64,000 bases of DNA from Massilia agri. GTDB lineage: Bacteria > Pseudomonadota > Gammaproteobacteria > Burkholderiales > Burkholderiaceae_D. Below the pieces are notes generated by a model. That model saw nothing but the letters and a program-made list of their open reading frames with translations, ran no database searches and was not told the origin of the DNA. Of this stretch, positions 62,294 to 64,000 are shown in pieces (position 1 is the stretch's first letter; the number at the start of each line of letters is the position of its first letter). Made by a program: the position numbers and the translations under genes. The stretch lies in the NCBI RefSeq assembly GCF_024753255.1, contig NZ_JANUHA010000024.1, forward strand, positions 1-64,000. Reading direction: 5' to 3'.

Positions 62294-62384
62294 GGTAATT
62301 CCCTCATTAAGTTTATCTGTGTTATCGCCCTGTTCGCGTACCCAGGGGTTCAGGACCGATGGTGCGCTCAACATAGCAGAACTG

Positions 62385-62416
62385 ATTATAGAGACAATTT
62401 ATTAGAACGGTGACAA
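62385..62416 (-). promoter_or_regulatory. Predicted promoter of cspA
   Basis: The minus strand reads TTGTCA (62411-62416) and a perfect TATAAT (62385-62390) with a 20-bp spacer, longer than optimal. The AT-rich flank (ATAAATTGTCTC) and the position support a promoter driving a leader of about 85 nt. Confidence 0.5.
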
Positions 62417-62495
62417 GATTTTTTCAATCGTGCGCACCGTCAACTTTTACCCACACCGCCCGTCTCCGAAGGCGGCCAGGGCATCCTGCAATCGA

Positions 62496-63977
62496 TCAGA
62501 AACTGAAGGGCATGCGTACCGTCAGCGAGACGTCCGGGGTGTCGCGGGTCACGCCGGCGCCCACTGCCACGCTGAGCGATCGCTTCTCGTTCAGGCGGTA
62601 GGAATAGCCCAGCAACAAGGTGCCCAGCTGGGTGCGCACCGAGCCCGGCACCGTGCGGCCGTTCTGCTTCATGCGGCCCACCGTGCTGTGGTCGTAGCCC
62701 AGGCTCAGCGAGGCCTTTTCGTTCAGGGCCAGGCCCATGCCGAAGTTGAAACCGATGATGGCGCCCGGCGCCAGTTCGCCCAGCGGCTCGCGGATATTGT
62801 TGCGCACCAGACGCTGCACATTGTCGCGCTTGAAGTTGTGCAGGTAGCTGAGGTTGCCGAAGAAAACCGCCGGATCCGAGGGGAAGAGCCAGGTCAGGCT
62901 GCCCTGCAGCGTCTGGAAGCCCGAACCGGTCGGCAGGGACAGCGGCAGGCCGGTGCCGGTGACGTTCTCGCCGATGCAGCGGGTCTGGCAGTCCGTAACC
63001 ACCTCGAACGGGTCCTTGCCCGTCGTCGACTTGTAGCGCAGGCCGGCGATGTAATAGGGCTTGTCAGCGCCGCCGTTGTTGAGCTGGTAGCGGGCGCCGA
63101 TCTCGACGTCACCCAGGTCCTTGCCGCTGGTATTGAACACGCGTTCGGCGGCGGTGCCGGTGAAGATCTCGCGGCTCACGGTGGCGTCCGAACGGTACAC
63201 ATAAGGCACCCTGACCTCGACCTCCATCCTGTTGCTCAGCCCCGTGCGACCGGTGATCGAACCGGTGAAGGTATTGCGCTTGACCTCGCGCACGTCCACC
63301 AGGCCGATCAGCAGCGCCGGGATCACCGTATAGCCGACCAGGGCCACGCGGTTGCTCGACGAGTAGCCGAACTGCAGTGCGGGTTCGAGGATGTACTTGC
63401 CGCGCGGCGTCAGCACGCCCGGCGCCTCGAACAGCGGGGCGACCTCGGGCGGGCGCTGGTCCTTCTGGTTGCGCGTCGCGACGCTCTGCGCCTGGGGGCG
63501 TGCCGCCTGCTGGGCCGGGGCGGAGCCGCCCACCGGCCCCGGGGTCGATGGAGGCGGATTGGCCGGCGGCCGCTGCTGCTGCTGGTTCTGCGCTACCTTG
63601 GCTTGCGCCTTGTTTTGCTGGCTGGTGTTCTGCTGATTGTTGTTCTGGCCGGTGCTGTTCTGCGCGTTATTGTTCTGTCCGCCAGTACCGCGCTGCTCGT
63701 CCAGCATGCCATCATCGATACGCGGCGGCAGGGCGATCGCGTCGGCCAGCATCGGCGCCGCACTGCCGCGTCCTTCCTCGATGCGTTCGAGCTTGGCGCG
63801 CTGCGCCTGCAGTTCGCGCATCAGCTTGTCCACCAGCTCGCGCTGGGCCGCGAGCTCCGCCTTCAGCGTGGCCAATTCCTGGCTGCGATCCGGTTCGCTC
63901 GGGGAAGTCTGCTGTGCATGGGCGATTGGCGCAAGGAGCATGGCCGCCAGCCCGGCGCGCGCAAGGGTCGTATGCAT
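62496..63977 (-). CDS. Outer-membrane beta-barrel protein with N/Q-rich linker
   Basis: 493 residues with a signal peptide ending AHAQQ. A coiled coil (about 28-65; ELATLKAELAAQRELVDKLM) is followed by a low-complexity N/Q-rich stretch (about 95-140) and a Pro/Ala-rich linker (to about 180). The C-terminal half has alternating beta strands with aromatic ends and finishes SLTVRMPFSF, an outer-membrane insertion-type terminal Phe. It resembles phenol-degradation MetA-type barrel proteins only loosely, so the transport role is unknown. GGAG six bases before the ATG at 63977 supports that start. Confidence 0.72.
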   Translation of the reverse strand: MHTTLARAGLAAMLLAPIAHAQQTSPSEPDRSQELATLKAELAAQRELVDKLMRELQAQRAKLERIEEGRGSAAPMLADAIALPPRIDDGMLDEQRGTGGQNNNAQNSTGQNNNQQNTSQQNKAQAKVAQNQQQQRPPANPPPSTPGPVGGSAPAQQAARPQAQSVATRNQKDQRPPEVAPLFEAPGVLTPRGKYILEPALQFGYSSSNRVALVGYTVIPALLIGLVDVREVKRNTFTGSITGRTGLSNRMEVEVRVPYVYRSDATVSREIFTGTAAERVFNTSGKDLGDVEIGARYQLNNGGADKPYYIAGLRYKSTTGKDPFEVVTDCQTRCIGENVTGTGLPLSLPTGSGFQTLQGSLTWLFPSDPAVFFGNLSYLHNFKRDNVQRLVRNNIREPLGELAPGAIIGFNFGMGLALNEKASLSLGYDHSTVGRMKQNGRTVPGSVRTQLGTLLLGYSYRLNEKRSLSVAVGAGVTRDTPDVSLTVRMPFSF

Positions 63978-64000
63978 CCGTTTCTCCATCGGCAAATTAA

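Overview
The window is a gene-dense, high-GC stretch of bacterial chromosome. Gene content and order (mrcA<>pilMNOPQ, aroKB-dgt, mutM/TPR/lolB/ispE/tRNA-Gln/prs/rplY/pth/ychF, kdsD-kdsC-lptCAB-rpoN-hpf, ptsN-hprK-rapZ) point to Betaproteobacteria, order Burkholderiales, most likely Oxalobacteraceae of the Massilia/Telluria kind. This placement is inference from gene order and protein sequence; no database search was possible. I see no prophage, insertion sequence, CRISPR array, secretion island or rRNA operon.

Layout. 1-2406: mrcA (PBP1A), divergent from 2923-7958 pilMNOPQ, the type IV pilus alignment complex and secretin, followed by a large Ig-like-domain lipoprotein (7994-9949). 10029-12835: shikimate kinase and dehydroquinate synthase in one open frame (aroK-aroB fusion), then a dGTPase-like gene. 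12958-16928 (minus strand): mutY, a dynamin-like GTPase and mutM. 17040-23385: TPR lipoprotein, lolB, ispE, tRNA-Gln(TTG), prs, rplY and pth. 23416-27737: four genes (transglutaminase-like DUF3857 protein, patatin-like phospholipase, divergent GT51-like protein, DUF218 protein) that separate pth from ychF. 27975-32276: ychF, subclass B3 metallo-beta-lactamase, MOSC protein, DUF484-GGDEF diguanylate cyclase. 32393-34372: a CPA2/Kef-type antiporter. 34451-39882: Kdo synthesis and LPS transport genes leading into rpoN and hpf. 40015-43596: a 3-hydroxyisobutyryl-CoA hydrolase-like gene convergent with rapZ-hprK-ptsN, which lie in the opposite orientation to rpoN-hpf.

43934-46356: queF and ilvA. 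46557-48121: YqaA-type membrane protein, short methyltransferase and transglutaminase-like protein. 48128-53272: small membrane proteins, a GlxA-type regulator, a copper-delivery cluster (DUF2946, SCO1, PCuAC) and poorly known genes. 53548-58420: a 1336-residue FAD/Fe-S oxidoreductase, a HIT protein and a DUF971 protein. 58518-61723: a DGPF/YCII protein with an ECF42-like sigma factor, then a WYL regulator divergent from a LysE exporter. 62084-63977: cspA and an N/Q-rich outer-membrane protein.

The non-coding DNA is the most distinctive part. There are five copies of a GTAGGGTGG...CCACCCTAC inverted-repeat element, three of which supply the stop codon of a neighbouring gene. Two palindromic GGGTCAGAGTCGAATTATT elements follow lysE, and one AACCTATCCC element sits in the predicted pilM leader. 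Candidate regulatory sites include a symmetric -10 between ilvA and yqaA, a LexA-box-like palindrome between ptsN and queF, and an operator-like palindrome between the WYL regulator and lysE. I found no clearly new multi-gene system. The best leads are the GT51-like/DUF218 pair, the repeat/stop-codon fusions, and the ECF42-like sigma factor whose 3' end runs into its convergent neighbour.
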